A stretch of 64,000 bases of DNA from Serinus canaria (taxonomy: Eukaryota > Chordata > Aves > Passeriformes > Fringillidae): assembly GCF_022539315.1 (NCBI RefSeq), contig NC_066336.1:3166600-3230599 (forward strand), in the 5' to 3' direction. Both the position numbers and the translations under genes were made by a program. The notes beneath the pieces are model-generated. The model was not told the origin of the DNA and searched no databases. It saw only the letters and a program-made list of their open reading frames with translations. This document shows positions 49,405-61,539 of this stretch, piece after piece. The first letter of the stretch is position 1. Each line of letters begins with the position of its first letter.

Positions 49405-50049
49405 CAGGACAAAGGAGGAATTGATAAATCTGACTCCATGTTCTTAGAAAGCTTATATTATATTATATTATATTATATTATATTATATTATATATATTAT
49501 ATTATATTAGATTATATATATTATATTATATTATATTATATTATATTATATTATATTACATTACATTACATTACATTACATTACATTACATTATATTATA
49601 TTATATCGTATTATATTATATTATATCGTATTATATTATATTATATTATATCGTATTATATCATATCATATTATATCATATCATATTATATCATATCATA
49701 TTATATCATATCATATTATATTATATTATTATGCTATACAAAAACTATACTAAAGAATAGAGAAAAGATTCAGACAGAAGGCTTAACAAGAATGATAATG
49801 AAAACTTGTGACTTTCTCTTCCAGAGTCCCAACACAGCTGGTTGTGATTGGTCATTACGTAAAAACAATTCTCATTAAACCAATCAAGCAATGGCCAGTT
49901 GGATAAACAATCTCCAGGCCACATTCCAAAGCAGCAAAACACAGGAGAAGCAATCAGAAATTATTGTTTTCATTTCTCTGTGAGGTTTCTCAACTTCCCA
50001 GGAGAAGAAATCCTGGCAAAGGGATTTTTCAGAAAAGATGACAGTGACA
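49405..50049 (-). mobile_element. LTR (family B) with internal pentanucleotide expansion
   Basis: Right half (about 49737-50049) is the reverse complement of the family B LTR at 6668-7077: shared are CTTCCCAGGAGAAGAAATCC, CAATCTCCAGGCCACATTCC and AACCAATCAAGCAATGGCCAG. Left edge, with TCTGACTCCATGTTCTTAG, matches the family's other end. The two are separated by a TTATA pentamer array that grew from the AATATAATATA segment present in the other copies. Confidence 0.78.
49453..49730. repeat. Pentanucleotide (TTATA)n array, about 55 copies
   Basis: Period-5 array with blocks of variants: pure TTATA, then TTACA (about 49556-49591), then scattered TCGTA, then alternating TTATA/TCATA. The block structure records separate expansion steps. 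The array sits inside the family B LTR. Confidence 0.92.
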
Positions 50050-51111
50050 TTTGTGAATATTTTGTTCGGTTTTGATTTTACATAAACTGGTTCAATGTTT
50101 TCTGTTCCACCTCTGTTTCTCGTCTCACCTGGGCATGGGGGCTCTGCCATTCCCTTTCTGCTGTTGCACTCCTTTGCCTCTAACCCTGTGCTCTTGCACA
50201 GTGTTCTGAAGTTTCAGATTTCCCTGTTTGCCTGCTCATTCACACGACTGGAACACTTCCACGACAGGATGTCAAACTCCACAAAATCATCAGGATTTTG
50301 TGCACGTTGTTCCTCCAGTGCCGGGCCCAAAGGGGCTGAGTCTGTAGCAGCCCCTGCAGGAGCTGTAATGGTGAGGAAAGAGGCTGCTAAAGAGAAAGTG
50401 CTTGTTCTGACAGTGCTTTAAACAACTGCCTCCTGCCAAATAATCCCACGTTGTTTTCCTGAAGTGCTTTTAAAACTGAAATAGCATTAAGTTAGAAAGC
50501 TCACAAATGGTGTTTGAGACGTAAAGGGATGGAAATTAGCAGCTGATATGAATTTCCTGTGAGCAGTTCACAGAATCAGGTTTGACAGAAGTTTTAATTC
50601 ATAAGTGTGTTCATGAACATTTCAGCTGCCAGGTCATGTCACAGCAGAGAAAATAGGAGTGCAGCAGGGTTTGAAAGGAGCCAACCTCTGTTCAGGAGTC
50701 GGGGCAAGAGCAATAAGCAGCCAGAGCTGAGTGAATAATGAATCATTTACTCGGGAACCGTCAGTTCGCTTTCTTCTCCAAACTGTCCTGGCTTCCTCCA
50801 GTTTGTTCCTTACAGAAGAATGTGTGTGATGAAGTATCAGCTGTAACTCACTGGAGAGCAGTCCCCTGACATCACCAACAGCTGCAGTTGGGTCCAGAGG
50901 CCATGAGATCCACCATGTCTCTGGCTGAATGAGCACAACCTCGTGGCCCTTGGTTTCAAGCCCAGGAGTTGTCATCTGCTCTGGGTGGGAGGAGGATCTC
51001 ACTCACTGGACCCCTCATCCCATCTCTGGGCCCAAACCCCAGTGGGCAGGAGGAGCAGAGGAACACAATGAGCCACCTCCTCTAAAAGGCAACTCACCAC
51101 CATTCTCCCAT
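50050..51111. other. Intergenic, no feature seen
   Basis: About 1 kb without recognised element. Confidence 0.5.
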
Positions 51112-51300
51112 TCATGGGAATCCCAGAATCCCAGAGGTCAGAAAACACCTCCAGGACCATCGAGTCCAACCTGTGCCCCATGCCCACCTTGTCACTCAGA
51201 CCAGCACTGAGTGCCATGTCCAGTCATTCCTTGGTCACCTCCAGGGATGGGGACTCCAAACCTGCCTGGGCAGCCCATTCCCATGGCTGACCTCTGTTGC
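51112..51300 (-). mobile_element. CR1 LINE 3' fragment, antisense
   Basis: Begins AATCCCAGAATCCCAGAGGTC and runs through CATCGAGTCCAACCTGTG to TGGGCAGCCCATTCC, the reverse complement of a CR1 3' end. Heavily truncated. Confidence 0.82.
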
Positions 51301-51445
51301 AAGAGGACACGAAATGAATGACACTCACACTGAAATTTTTAAGGTAAAAAGAAGAAAGTTTATTTTTTTACTTCAATATATATATAATTTTAAAAGTGAC
51401 CCTGGATTGGGGGATGAAATTGATACTTTTTTAGTTACACCGGTG

Positions 51446-51846
51446 TCGCCCTGATTTTTTAAGATTTTCTAAGCCTTCTGATGTTGGCATTCTTGTAGAG
51501 AACTTTCTCACACACTTTCTGTAAATAACACATTGTTTTGCATTATTTTATGGAGGAGGACAAATTTGATGGACTGTTGGTTTTTCCAGTGTCATTGGAG
51601 AGGTGGCACTGTCACCCTCCAATCCACTGTCACTTTTGGAAATCTATAAATGTTGGAGTCAGAAAATAAACTTCCCTTTTGCTCTTCACCTTGACACACT
51701 GGTTAAACTAACAGTTTATCATTTTTTTCCTCCTCTAGAAAGGAATGCAAACCAATCATTACTTACATGAAAAGTGTGTGAGAACTCCATTACAAAAATG
51801 TAAACATTAGAAGGCTTAGAAGAACTTAGAAGAACAGGGCAACAGA
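51446..51846. repeat. Imperfect inverted repeat, ~150-bp arms, ~100-bp loop
   Basis: Left arm (about 51446-51592) and right arm (about 51692-51846) are reverse complements with moderate divergence: TTCTAAGCCTTCTGATGTT versus the inverse of AACATTAGAAGGCTTAGAA, CTCACACACTTT versus AAAGTGTGTGAG, and GACTGTTGGTTTTTCCAGTG versus CACTGGTTAAACTAACAGT. The loop carries TATAAATG and AAAATAAAC. It may be two opposed LTR-derived pieces; family not recognised. Confidence 0.72.
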
Positions 51847-52479
51847 CCTCCCTGTCTGTGAAGAAGTGCTGGTGCTCCCCGTGGAGGTGATGCACCAGCC
51901 CCAGCCTTGGTGCAGCACTCAGCCACAGCTGGGAGCCCAGAGGAGCTGAGCCATGGCAGCTGACCTGCATTAACAGCAAAAGCTTTCTGCTGCTGTACCT
52001 GAGGTGCTCACTGGTCTGATCACTTTATTAGCATCTCCGGGTGCCCTAAGAGTGCAATGTAGAATTCCACCCCATGTATTTATAGCTGGCTAATCACAGC
52101 TTAATTACCAAGGCTCAGCAGGCTCCTGTAGGAACACGGAGGCTGAGGCAGTTCCACCAGGAAACTTTTTATGAGATAAGCAGAAGCATCGAATTATTCA
52201 AGATGTGTGAGAAAAACCTATTTAGTCTTAATTGGGACAATTACCTTTTTCCCTCATTTGCATATGGCATGAATATTAAAACCATGATAAAAAAGAAACC
52301 CCTGGCACAGGCTAACTGCTGCCCAAAGACCTGGGCTGTGGGGAGGAGGGGACAGTGCCAGGCTGAGGGAGGGCAGAGGGGCAGCCTGGCCTTACTGCAG
52401 GTGCCAGCAGCCTCAGGGCATCACTGCCAGACAGGTGAATGGAAAAACTCATGAGAACCAAAAATCCAGGGGATTTTTC
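51847..52479. other. Intergenic, no clear feature
   Basis: Includes an AT-rich block near 52070-52290 (GGCTAATCACAGCTTAATTACC, TCATTTGCATATGGCATG) that could be regulatory by texture. No gene. Confidence 0.45.
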
Positions 52480-52603
52480 ACAACGTGTTGGGGATGTTGA
52501 TGGGACCAGAAGGTCTCGAGTGGAGGAACTGGTCTAGAGGAAGGGGATTAGAACAAGCTGGACTTTAAGGTCCCTTCCAGCCCAAACCATTCTGTGATTC
52601 TCT
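52480..52603 (+). mobile_element. CR1 LINE 3' end fragment
   Basis: Ends with GGTCCCTTCCAGCCCAAACC and ATTCTGTGATTCTC, the CR1 tail. The upstream 80 bp are diverged. Confidence 0.8.
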
Positions 52604-53519
52604 CCTGTGCATCTTCTGTGCCAGATGGAGCTCCCTGAGCCCCAGCAGCTCACACAGAAAGGGACAGATGCTTTGAGAAGCTGCTGCTCCGTGAGCTGCA
52701 GCCTTGCCTGGTGACTTCCCCATACACCAGTGACAGGCTCATCCCCTGGAATTCAGCTCCCAGTCCCCTGCACAGCCCCAGTAACCCATCCTGGGTTAGC
52801 AGCCCTGCTGTTGGGTTGGTGAGGAGCAGGAGCCACTCCCAGCCCTCACCTGTGAGCAGAGCTGGGCTTCTTCCCCACCACTCCCCAGCCAAGAGCCCCT
52901 TCCCCTCAGAACCAGGCAGCTCCTGCACTTGCAAGAACTTGGCTGACATTCAGCAGATATTAAGTTCTGTTAAGCCAAACATCAAGCTGTATTGACCCAG
53001 AGTCAAATATTGACAGAGGTGATGCCTGCACGATCCCACTGGCTGTGGCAGGACTTCAGGGAAAACTCTTTATCAGCTTCTGGGAGCCCTCAGATGCTGG
53101 AGTTTGCACATGTGATTGGACTGAGTAATGCCTGCCTGACCTTCAAGGAGCGGTGCAGAGCAGGATTTCCTAATTCCTCCTGACTTTCAAGCAAAGAACC
53201 CTGCAATATTATTTTCTTCTCACTGGTAGTGATTACTGTTGCTGCTGGAAACACAGCTAGGTTACTCCAGAAAGCCCAACCCAGACCGCAGACCTTTCCA
53301 GAAAGGGGGAAAATATCAGTGTTTTCCAAATTACCTGGATACATTCTAGAAAGAACTTCTCCTGCAGCTAATTGCATTCAGTGACATGGAAACAAACCAT
53401 AAATAGGACAGGTATTTAAACAGTTTAAAAAGCCTCATTTATAAGCCCCCATGATGTCTCTGTAAACAAAAGGAGAAGGGTAGAGGACATATGTGAAAGA
53501 ATGCCACAGGTTTTCCAGA
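52604..53519. other. Intergenic, no feature seen
   Basis: No exon or transposon recognised. Confidence 0.5.
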
Positions 53520-53640
53520 AAAGTAATGGATGTCACACCCCTTGGGCATCCCTGTTCCAGACCAGGTTGGATGGAGCTCAGAACAGCCTGGTTTAGTGGA
53601 AAGTGTCCCTGCATGTGGCATCTGTGATTCTGCTAAATTC
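53520..53640 (+). mobile_element. CR1 LINE 3' fragment
   Basis: Contains CCAGACCAGGTTGGATGGAG, CAGCCTGGTTTAGTGGAAAG and TGTCCCTGCA, then a decayed tail ending in TGTGATTCTG. Orientation opposite to the neighbouring CR1 at 53668. Confidence 0.78.
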
Positions 53641-53667
53641 ACTCCCATGAACCCATGAGCTTAGATA

Positions 53668-53945
53668 TCACAGAATCCCAGAATGGCTTGGGTTGGAAGG
53701 CACCTTAGAGCCTGTCTTGTTCTATCCTCAGGGCAGGGACACCTTCCACTGTCCCAGGTGGCTCCAAGCCCCATCCAACCTGGCCTTGGGCACTGCCAGG
53801 GATCGAGGGGCAGCCACAGCTGCTCTGGGCACCCTGTGCCAGGGCCTGCCCACCCTCCCAGGGAACAATTCCATCCCAATATCCCATCCAATCCTGCCCC
53901 CTGGCCATGTGAAGCCATTCCCCCTGTTCTGTCACAGCCTCTGGC
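53668..53945 (-). mobile_element. CR1 LINE 3' end, antisense
   Basis: Starts at the inverted tail ATCACAGAATCCCAGAATGG, then CTTGGGTTGGAAGGCACCTT and continues through CATCCAACCTGGCCTTGGGC to CATTCCCCCTGTTCTGTCAC. About 280 bp and well preserved compared with others here. Confidence 0.88.
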
Positions 53946-54411
53946 AGCTTCCCAGGGCCAGGGAGGCCTCGTGGGGCTCTGGGCTGCAGACCAGCCCACC
54001 CCACTGCCCCCCACCCCCTGCCATAACTCACTGCTACTAAAGAATCACAACAGAGCTATTTACAGTGGCCATTAAATAAGACAATATTTCAGCATTGATT
54101 TTGTGTCCTTCTCACTAGTGCACACAGCTTTTGATAACTCAAACCTTATGGATTTTTCTATAAACAAAAAATTATCCCCTGCAGCAGCTGGGAGCATTGG
54201 CTGGTTACAGCAGGGACAGGCTCTGGCCCCGGGGCAGCACTGACACAACTCCTGCACTTGTGGCTTCTCTGTCTGGGGATTAACAAGGAGCCAGAAGAGG
54301 ATGGTTGAGAATCAGCAATGATCCAGTGTGACCTCTGCCAACCTTTCAGCTGCACATGAAACACTCTTTGTTTACTTTATTTATTTCTATTCATTTTTTT
54401 TTACAAGAGAA
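53946..54411. other. Intergenic, no feature seen
   Basis: Nothing recognised. Confidence 0.5.
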
Positions 54412-54680
54412 TGAAGTGACAGGACAAGGGGGCATGGCTTTGCACTGAGAGAGGGCAGGGTTGGATGGGGTATTAGGGAGAAATTCCTCCTTGTGAGGGT
54501 GGGGAGGCCCTGGCACAGGTTACCCAGAGAAGCTGTGGCTGCCTCATCCCTGGAAATGTTCCAGACCAGGTTCACAGGGCTTGGAGGAACCTGGGGTAGT
54601 GGAAGGTGTCCCTGCCATGAATAAAATGAGTTTTGAGGTCCTTCCAAACCAAGCCATTCCATGATTTATGGTTCTATGAA
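54412..54680 (+). mobile_element. CR1 LINE 3' end
   Basis: From GTGACAGGACAAGGGGGCAT through GAAATTCCTCCTTGTGAGGG, GAGGCCCTGGCACAGG and GGAAGGTGTCCCTGCC to a tail of CCATTCCATGATTTATGG and TTCTATG. Typical CR1 3' region. Confidence 0.88.
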
Positions 54681-56726
54681 GTTCTAACTCTACACAGGAG
54701 AGAGGATCTCAATTTCCACAGCCCAGGCATTCCAAGGGCTCTGTTTGAGCAGGAGGAGCCCACAGATGAAGAGGGAAGCAAAATTTGCTTTAATGGAAAA
54801 TGTGCAACCTCCCTCCATCCCTGCCCTGCCGGGAGCCACAATGGGCCAGCACCTCTTTCCACAGGATGCAAGGGTTGCAGGAGCCTTGTTCTGACTTCCT
54901 ACACAAAACACCCCTGGAGTCCCCACAAATGCACCACCAGAGCATGGAAAAAGGGCTTGCAAAAGAAAAAACTCAAGTACAGCCAAGGGTGGGGGAAGGC
55001 TGTGGTTTGTAGGGGGGTCTCTGGAGCTCAGCTTTGCCATGACCCCATGTGGTGACAGAGCAGAGGAGTGGTGGCACCTGAAGGCACCCTCCCTCCCTCT
55101 GCACCACTCCGCAGTCCCTCAGCTTTTTGCTGCATTACACCAAGAGCATACATGAGAAAATGCCCTTTTCTGTGCCTAGCTGGAGTCTGCCTGTTTTAAT
55201 CACCTGAGCTCCTGAACAGCATCATTCACTTCAGGGGGGCAGAAAGCAGCTCCCAGTCCATGGGCACTGGTGCAGGAAATTAAGATGAATTCAGTGGCTG
55301 CACACAGGGAGTGGGAAGAAAATTATACAGCTTGGTCTCATCTCATGTGTCCGTGGAATATGAAATAAATAAAGAAATCTGAACACACACACCCTCCAGC
55401 CAGAAATGTTAGAGAAACCCTTGATGCACGGAGAGAGGAGAGGTTGGCAGGAGGGGCAGCAATTTTGTTATGCTGGCAGTGGGCTCCTTCCTCTCTCCCC
55501 AAAGGCAGCATTTCCTAACCTCATGGGACCTTTTATGTCTCACTCACAGTAAATCAGAGGCTCTGAGGGGTGACTGAAGTGTGTCCAGCCCTGCAGGACC
55601 CTCAGCAGCCAAGGATGTTCCCCCACCACGGGGCTGGCAGCAGAGCTGAGACACCCACAATGCACAGACAGCATTGGCCTGTTCATGCTCCTGTTTGGGT
55701 GTTTGCAAACTGGTTGGTGTTTTTGGCTGGCTGGCTTGGATCACAAATCCCTGACTGTGACAGGAATGATTGCTGAAAGAGCAGTGAGATAAAATTAATA
55801 AAACAATAGTAAATTATAAAGCAGCCTTGCTGGATGATTTTATAAAGATAAAGGGGTCAGGGAATTGATTGTGCTGGTCAGGAAATATTTTTCTGGGTGA
55901 TTACATTTGTGTACTTAATTTATTCCAAAACAAAAATTATGGGTTTTTTTTAGCAAAGAAACCAGCTCATGAATCAGTCACTGAATGAACAAACATTTAA
56001 ACCCACTCAGACTTGCTGTTCCTTAACAAGGCCAAGTACAGGCAATAGAGGCTTCCACAGCCCCCTACATTCAGTGTCAGTTTGTCTGATTCTTTGTCAC
56101 TTTGTGTTAGTCCAATTCCATCAGAAGGAGTTCCAGGAGAAGCAGGACTCAGCTGCAGCAGCCCCCTGTTTCAGGCAGCTGGTTTCACACTAGGAAACCT
56201 CTCCAGAGAAGCAAAAGTCACCCCCAATTTCAGCTGCACTCTTGATACCCAAATAATACAAATTTCTTTTCAGCGTGAAGAGGAATCTGGGAAACCTCTC
56301 AGAGATCTGCAAGACCTGTGCAGCACTTGGATTAGTAGTTCATGCCTTTGTGAAAGGATTAGCAGGATTGCACTGAGCTGAGGGTTAAGATGAAAATAAA
56401 TTTGCATTTCTAAGATGCATAATGCAAAGTGCATGATGCACATCCCACAGCTTCCCAGCTCCTTCCATCAGACCTGTGCTTCAAGCACTGCAAAGCATCA
56501 GGGATTACCTCCATCAGGGCCTTGTTCCAACAATACAGAGCTCTCAAAATTACAGATTTCAATCTTCACAGCACTCTGGGCTTCAGGAAACAAAGGGATC
56601 CAGCCAAGACAGCATCAGCTGGAAAAGCTCTTCTCTGATTTCTCTCTGTGGAGCCCAGTCGTTGCCTGCTGTGACCACACAGTGAAAACCTCCCAAAGCT
56701 CACCCTTGTTACTCCTGGGCCAAGAA
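54681..56726. other. Intergenic, no feature seen
   Basis: 2 kb without exon or recognised element. Confidence 0.5.
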
Positions 56727-57000
56727 TGACACAGGGACAGGCAGGAGGCAGTATTGTAGAAAGAACAAAGAAGGTTTTATTTAAGAGAACTGGTTTTTAT
56801 AGAATGATGATAGATTTTATTTGATTGGCTAACTAACAAAAACATTTTTCTCACATTCTGCTCTTGAGAAGAACAGAAAGATGAAGTAGAAAAACACCAA
56901 TGGTAGATTGTTTACACTTAACAAGTTATCACTTCCTTACAACTCCCTAAAAAAGCTGCTGTGAGAAACACTTGCTGTTTCTCTATCTCTGTCCCACGGC
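56727..57000 (-). mobile_element. Probable solo LTR, antisense
   Basis: Read on the minus strand it has a CCAAT-type box (inverse of GATTGGCTAAC at 56823), a TATA-like TATAAAAACC (inverse of GGTTTTTATAG at 56791) and an AATAAAAC signal (inverse of GTTTTATTT at 56774) in the right order. Boundaries are approximate and no duplication was found. Confidence 0.62.
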
Positions 57001-59104
57001 ACCCACACACCCTGACCAAAGCCCCTTGCAGCAGCAGTGACACATGTGCCACCATGCTGCTCCTCCTGCTCACACCCATATGCAAAGCCAGCAAAGTGTA
57101 TAAATAAATAGCTGGTGTCACACCATTTATCTCCATTTGTCAGGAGTGACAGGATAACTCACTCGTGACTCCCCTGCTCCATCCTCTCCTCATTCACGAA
57201 GATTGATGCTCCTGCAGATATTCCCCATCATGGATTTTTATAGCCTGCAGGATGCAGGAGTTCCGTGTTTGCTGGGGCTGTGGAAGCTGCTGGGGACTCA
57301 GGGCAGCCACAGGAGCAGCACCCACAGGGTTCCATGCACTTCTCAGGGCTTGGTTGATTTCCCCTCTGCATTACAGTGATTTTGTCCCACAGATCAGCAC
57401 TTGTTCCCCATCCTGCTGAGCAGTCTGCCTGATCAGGGGCTGGGGTAGAACTGTCAGGGTGCTGAGGGCAGGACAGAACTTCCAGGGATGCCAAAAGTAG
57501 GGCAGAACTGGCAGGGATTGCTCAGGGCAGGGCAGGCAGGCTCCACACAGAGCTCCCTGCCTCCTGTCCCAGCCAGGGGCACCAACTCTGCCCCAGACCC
57601 ATTTAACACACACAACTTCACTGGATCAAGGCCAGAAGAACCAGCATTCCCAATGTGTCCCCAGTGTGTCCCCAATGTGTTCCTCAGCTGTCCTGGCTCT
57701 GTAGGCTGCAGGGTCTCACCCTCTGCCTGCTTGGTCCAGTGGCTTTGGAAATTACTCACCAAAGCTCCTCATTTCAAACACAGCCAGTGGTAAGGAAGCA
57801 CATTTATGGCCTGACCATATCCTGGGGGCTTTCTGTGCCCAGAGACGTGATTGTCAGGAATGGAATGAACAAATTAACAACCAGCCTGGTCTAACACACA
57901 CCTGTGGAACAACACAGGGTGGCACAAGGGGCACAGCACCTTCCCCAGCCCCACACCAGGCACCCCTGATTTCCCCCAGGGCTCAGTGCCAGCTGGGAAT
58001 GTGGGGTTCCAGCACTGCTACCTGGCAAGAAACATTTGAAACTCCCTGGAGAACTGAATGATCTTAAGGCTGGCATAAAGGATAATGACAAGATTACAGC
58101 TCACATAGTGAAAATAATAATGAATTAAGGTGATGGTATTTCCCAATCTTATTTCCAGCCTGAATAAATTGAATTGGTGCCAATTTCTTTCCCTGCTGCT
58201 GGGCTGGTAGATGGGATTCTGCTAGGGATGGAGAATGCTGCCTGCAGCTCTGAAATGGGACAAGGTGGCAATCTTTATATTACTATGTTGGATACAGAAT
58301 CCTTGGAAATATAAATAAATCAAGAGTTCAAATGTCAATGTTGTAAATACCACCAGGAAACTCACCTAAATATTGATTAAATCATTACATTAAAAAAACC
58401 TAACAAACAGAACTTTTTTTCTCTCCCTTGTAAATTTTCTCTGAGCTTCAAAACATGGCATCATCTTTTGTTGTGTTATATTTTTTTAAGGAAATAAATA
58501 TATTTAATGCCACATAAATAGGGATTGGCACAATATTCTGGCTCTTGCCAGGCCTGGTTCATGAGCTGCTCCCACTGCTCAATCTGGAATTTTATCCATT
58601 CTCTGTTTCACCTTCACCCTCCTCCTCAATAGTTTAGATTCAGAATTTCTCTACTGCTAGATCTGTACACACAGCACACTCACTATTTTTTGGAAATTAA
58701 AGATTTGGATGACAGTGATGGGTACAAAGTCAGGACATCCCCTCCAAGGGAAAACCTGGACTGGGAAAATCCACATTTCCAACAAGATTGCTGGAACCTA
58801 GGTAATAAAGATCCCAACTGTAAATGTTGGTGGTAAATTTGGCAGTGAGGACTGATGGCATTAACCCAGCCTGAAGAAGTGCTGTGAGCAGCTGGAGCTG
58901 CTGCCCTGAGCTGGCTCCCCCAGGCCTGGCTTCACACTCCTGCAAACAGCAGCCAAATGTCCTACAGCTAGTTTTATTAAAAACCACTGTGGACTAATTC
59001 AGAATCAATCCTACACCCGCGGAACAGAACAGATGATAACTAATGATTTATCTTTACTGCAAATTTGGAGACACCCATTTCAACCCCCAAAAAAAGCATC
59101 CCAG
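57001..59104. other. Intergenic, no feature seen
   Basis: 2.1 kb without a recognised element. AT-rich between 58070 and 58520. The short stretch 57650-57680 repeats CCAATGTGTCCCCAGTGTG three times imperfectly. Confidence 0.5.
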
Positions 59105-59590
59105 TGATGCCTTTTTGTGGCTACCTAAAAACAGAGGAACAGACAAAATCGAGGCAATAAAAAGCAGTTCTATTTATTGAAGGCCTTCAGGGACATTTAG
59201 GGCAGAAAAAGCCCCCAGGGGCTGCACCCAAAATGGACAATGGGTCACAGGTTTTGACACTTTTATAAGTGTGAAAACTTTTTAAAAACACTTTTATAAG
59301 TTTTTTTCACACTTTGGGCCATTTGCATGTTGGGGATTATTTAATTCCAATTATATCTTCAGCTAATGAAGTCATTGACCCCAAGTTTGCTCCCCCAACT
59401 CCCTTTTGTTTCCATCTCTGGGGCCTGAGGCAGGGAGGTGTCCTTGATTGCCAGCCTGGAGAGGAATTGTTGTGTCTGCCCAAAATGGGAAAGCAGCAGC
59501 TCACACTGTGTGTGGAGTTTGGAGTTCTACACTAAATTACATATATTATAAATATATGAAAAATAGAAAAGCTCAAAACCTGAGGCCTCA
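59105..59590 (-). mobile_element. Solo LTR (family A), 486 bp
   Basis: Bounded by 4-bp duplication CCAG (59101-59104 and 59591-59594). Ends TGATGCCTTTT and CTGAGGCCTCA. It shares TATTTATTGAAGGCCTTCA, GACCCCAAGTTTGCTCCCC and GAGAGGAATTGTTGTGTCTG with the LTR at 27640. An internal ACTTTTATAAGTGTGAAAAC stretch is partly duplicated (59257-59312). Confidence 0.92.
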
Positions 59591-59594
59591 CCAG

Positions 59595-60206
59595 GACACA
59601 GGATCACGTGTGGTCAAATTTCAGCGTGAACCCTCAGTAACTGTGGGCATGATGAGCTATCAGATCTCTCTCAGTGCCACAGAAAACTGCCTCAAATTGT
59701 GTATTTTCCCCAGCTCCTGGGCCAGGGATTCAAGCCAAGCCTCCAAGCCTGTGATGTCAAGGAGGACACGCTGCTCCCCTGAGCCCCCACGCAGCTCCCC
59801 TCACACGGTCTGAGCTGTGATTCTTTTGCAAATGACATAATTCTCTGAACAACAGTATAATAACATTGTTCTTTATTGCCAACAGCCACCCACAAATGGA
59901 AAAGACCTTGAGCTGTGAGAGGTGGGAGGCAGTGAGAGCTCCCTCCCAAAGAAAATAAGGCATTTAGCTTATAAATATAAAATGATCAAATAAAGCAATT
60001 AGTGCAGAATTGCACATATAGAGAGTGATTCACCTCTAATTGGGTTGTTCTCAAAGCAAATTAACTTTGAAATGAGGAATGTTAAAAAGATTTTAAAAAA
60101 ATATGGAATCCTAATTACTGCAGGGGAAGGAGCTGGGGGAAGTTGAGCCCAAGAGCAGCACAAAAAAGCCAGGAAAGGCTCCACAAGGCTCCCACCTTCA
60201 CTGCTT
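59595..60206. other. Intergenic, no feature seen
   Basis: About 600 bp; nothing recognised. Confidence 0.5.
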
Positions 60207-60211
60207 TAGGG

Positions 60212-61533
60212 TGTCATCGTTAGAGCCTGGCGCAATGCCAGTGCCCCCACGAGATCACCTCCTTCCCTGGCACCCACTGTGAGATGTGATCAGAGACAGA
60301 GCAGAGCAGGCTCCAACTTGAGGTTTAAGGGAAAAAAACTTTATTAACCTAAAACTACAAAGGAAAACACTAAGGAAAACACAGAAAACACATAGAACCC
60401 AAGATGAAAACCTTCCAAATTTCTTCCTCCTCCCCCCACCTAGATTTCCAATTCCATTACCACCAAATCCACCCTTTAGATAATCAGTTCTCAATTCCTC
60501 GAGAAGAGAGGAGTCCCTCTTGCACCACAGACTTCCCCAGGAAACAGTCGAAACTTCTCGTGTTTCCATGTCACATGTGGCACCGCCCGGAGAACATTTT
60601 GCCATCGTGACTTCTTCCTTCCATGTCCAGTGCTCTCACCACTGCACATGGATCAGAGCTGCTTCTAGGGTTTTTCCCTTTAAGGATACTTTGTCCAGTT
60701 CCAAAAAGAGCACAGTCCCTCTCCTTTTGGGACACCTGTCCCCCCCAAATTTCACCCCCTGGGGCCGAGGGGCCTCTTGAACAGAGATCATCTTCCTCTT
60801 CCTCTTCTTCGAAGCGGAGGGCACCACCACCACCCTCCTCACCCGTCGTCTCTGTTCACACTCCTCCACATCACTGCACTCTCTTGGCTCTGAGCCATCG
60901 CCTCCCCCTAGAATGCAGTCTCTGTGTCACAGGAACACAAGGGGTTCTGCTGTGGCTATACAAGAAAAGTCCAGCCAAAGGCCACTCCATCATCTCCTCC
61001 CACCTAGGATTCTTCTCAACATCCTCTCAATCTCATCAACTTCAGGAGGAATCAGCATTTGCAAGGTTTCCATCCTCCCCAGAAGGGTTAAAAGTCCCAG
61101 GCTCTGCCAGTTTGCTTCATGAACTCCCACGCCTGGCTGCCCTGCGGGGCACCCCCCCTCTCTCCTTCACGCCAGGCCACTATCACCGGCACCGGCTCTG
61201 TCTCTCTCTCTCTCTCCGGGGGGGGGAATGGAGGATGGCTGCCCGAAGCCCTTGCAATGTTCTCCTCCACCCTTGGGCCCAGGCCTGGCCTACCTCCGGC
61301 CACATGGCTCCCCTCTCCCCCCCGCCCAGCTCGGCCGGGCAGGGGGGAGGTCTACTCACTCTCAAGCGGGACTCCAAGAGGAAGTTCCCCTGGGCGATCA
61401 CAGCTTTTAACCCCTGTGTTCTCAGAGGCGTATCCTGCCCTCAGTGGACAAACCAGGTGCCAATATTAAATCTGAACACTGATTGGCTTGCCCACACCAT
61501 CACAAAAACTTCATTTCCTTTCAAACCACGACA
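60212..61533 (-). mobile_element. Solo LTR (family C), 1.32 kb
   Basis: Bounded by 5-bp duplication TAGGG (60207-60211 and 61534-61538). Left end TGTCATCGTTAG, right end CAAACCACGACA. Same family, size and orientation as 14402-15720. A frame of about 360 codons runs through its CT-rich centre and out into the neighbouring CR1; it crosses element boundaries and has no retroviral protein features, so I do not call it a gene. Confidence 0.9.
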
Positions 61534-61539
61534 TAGGGT

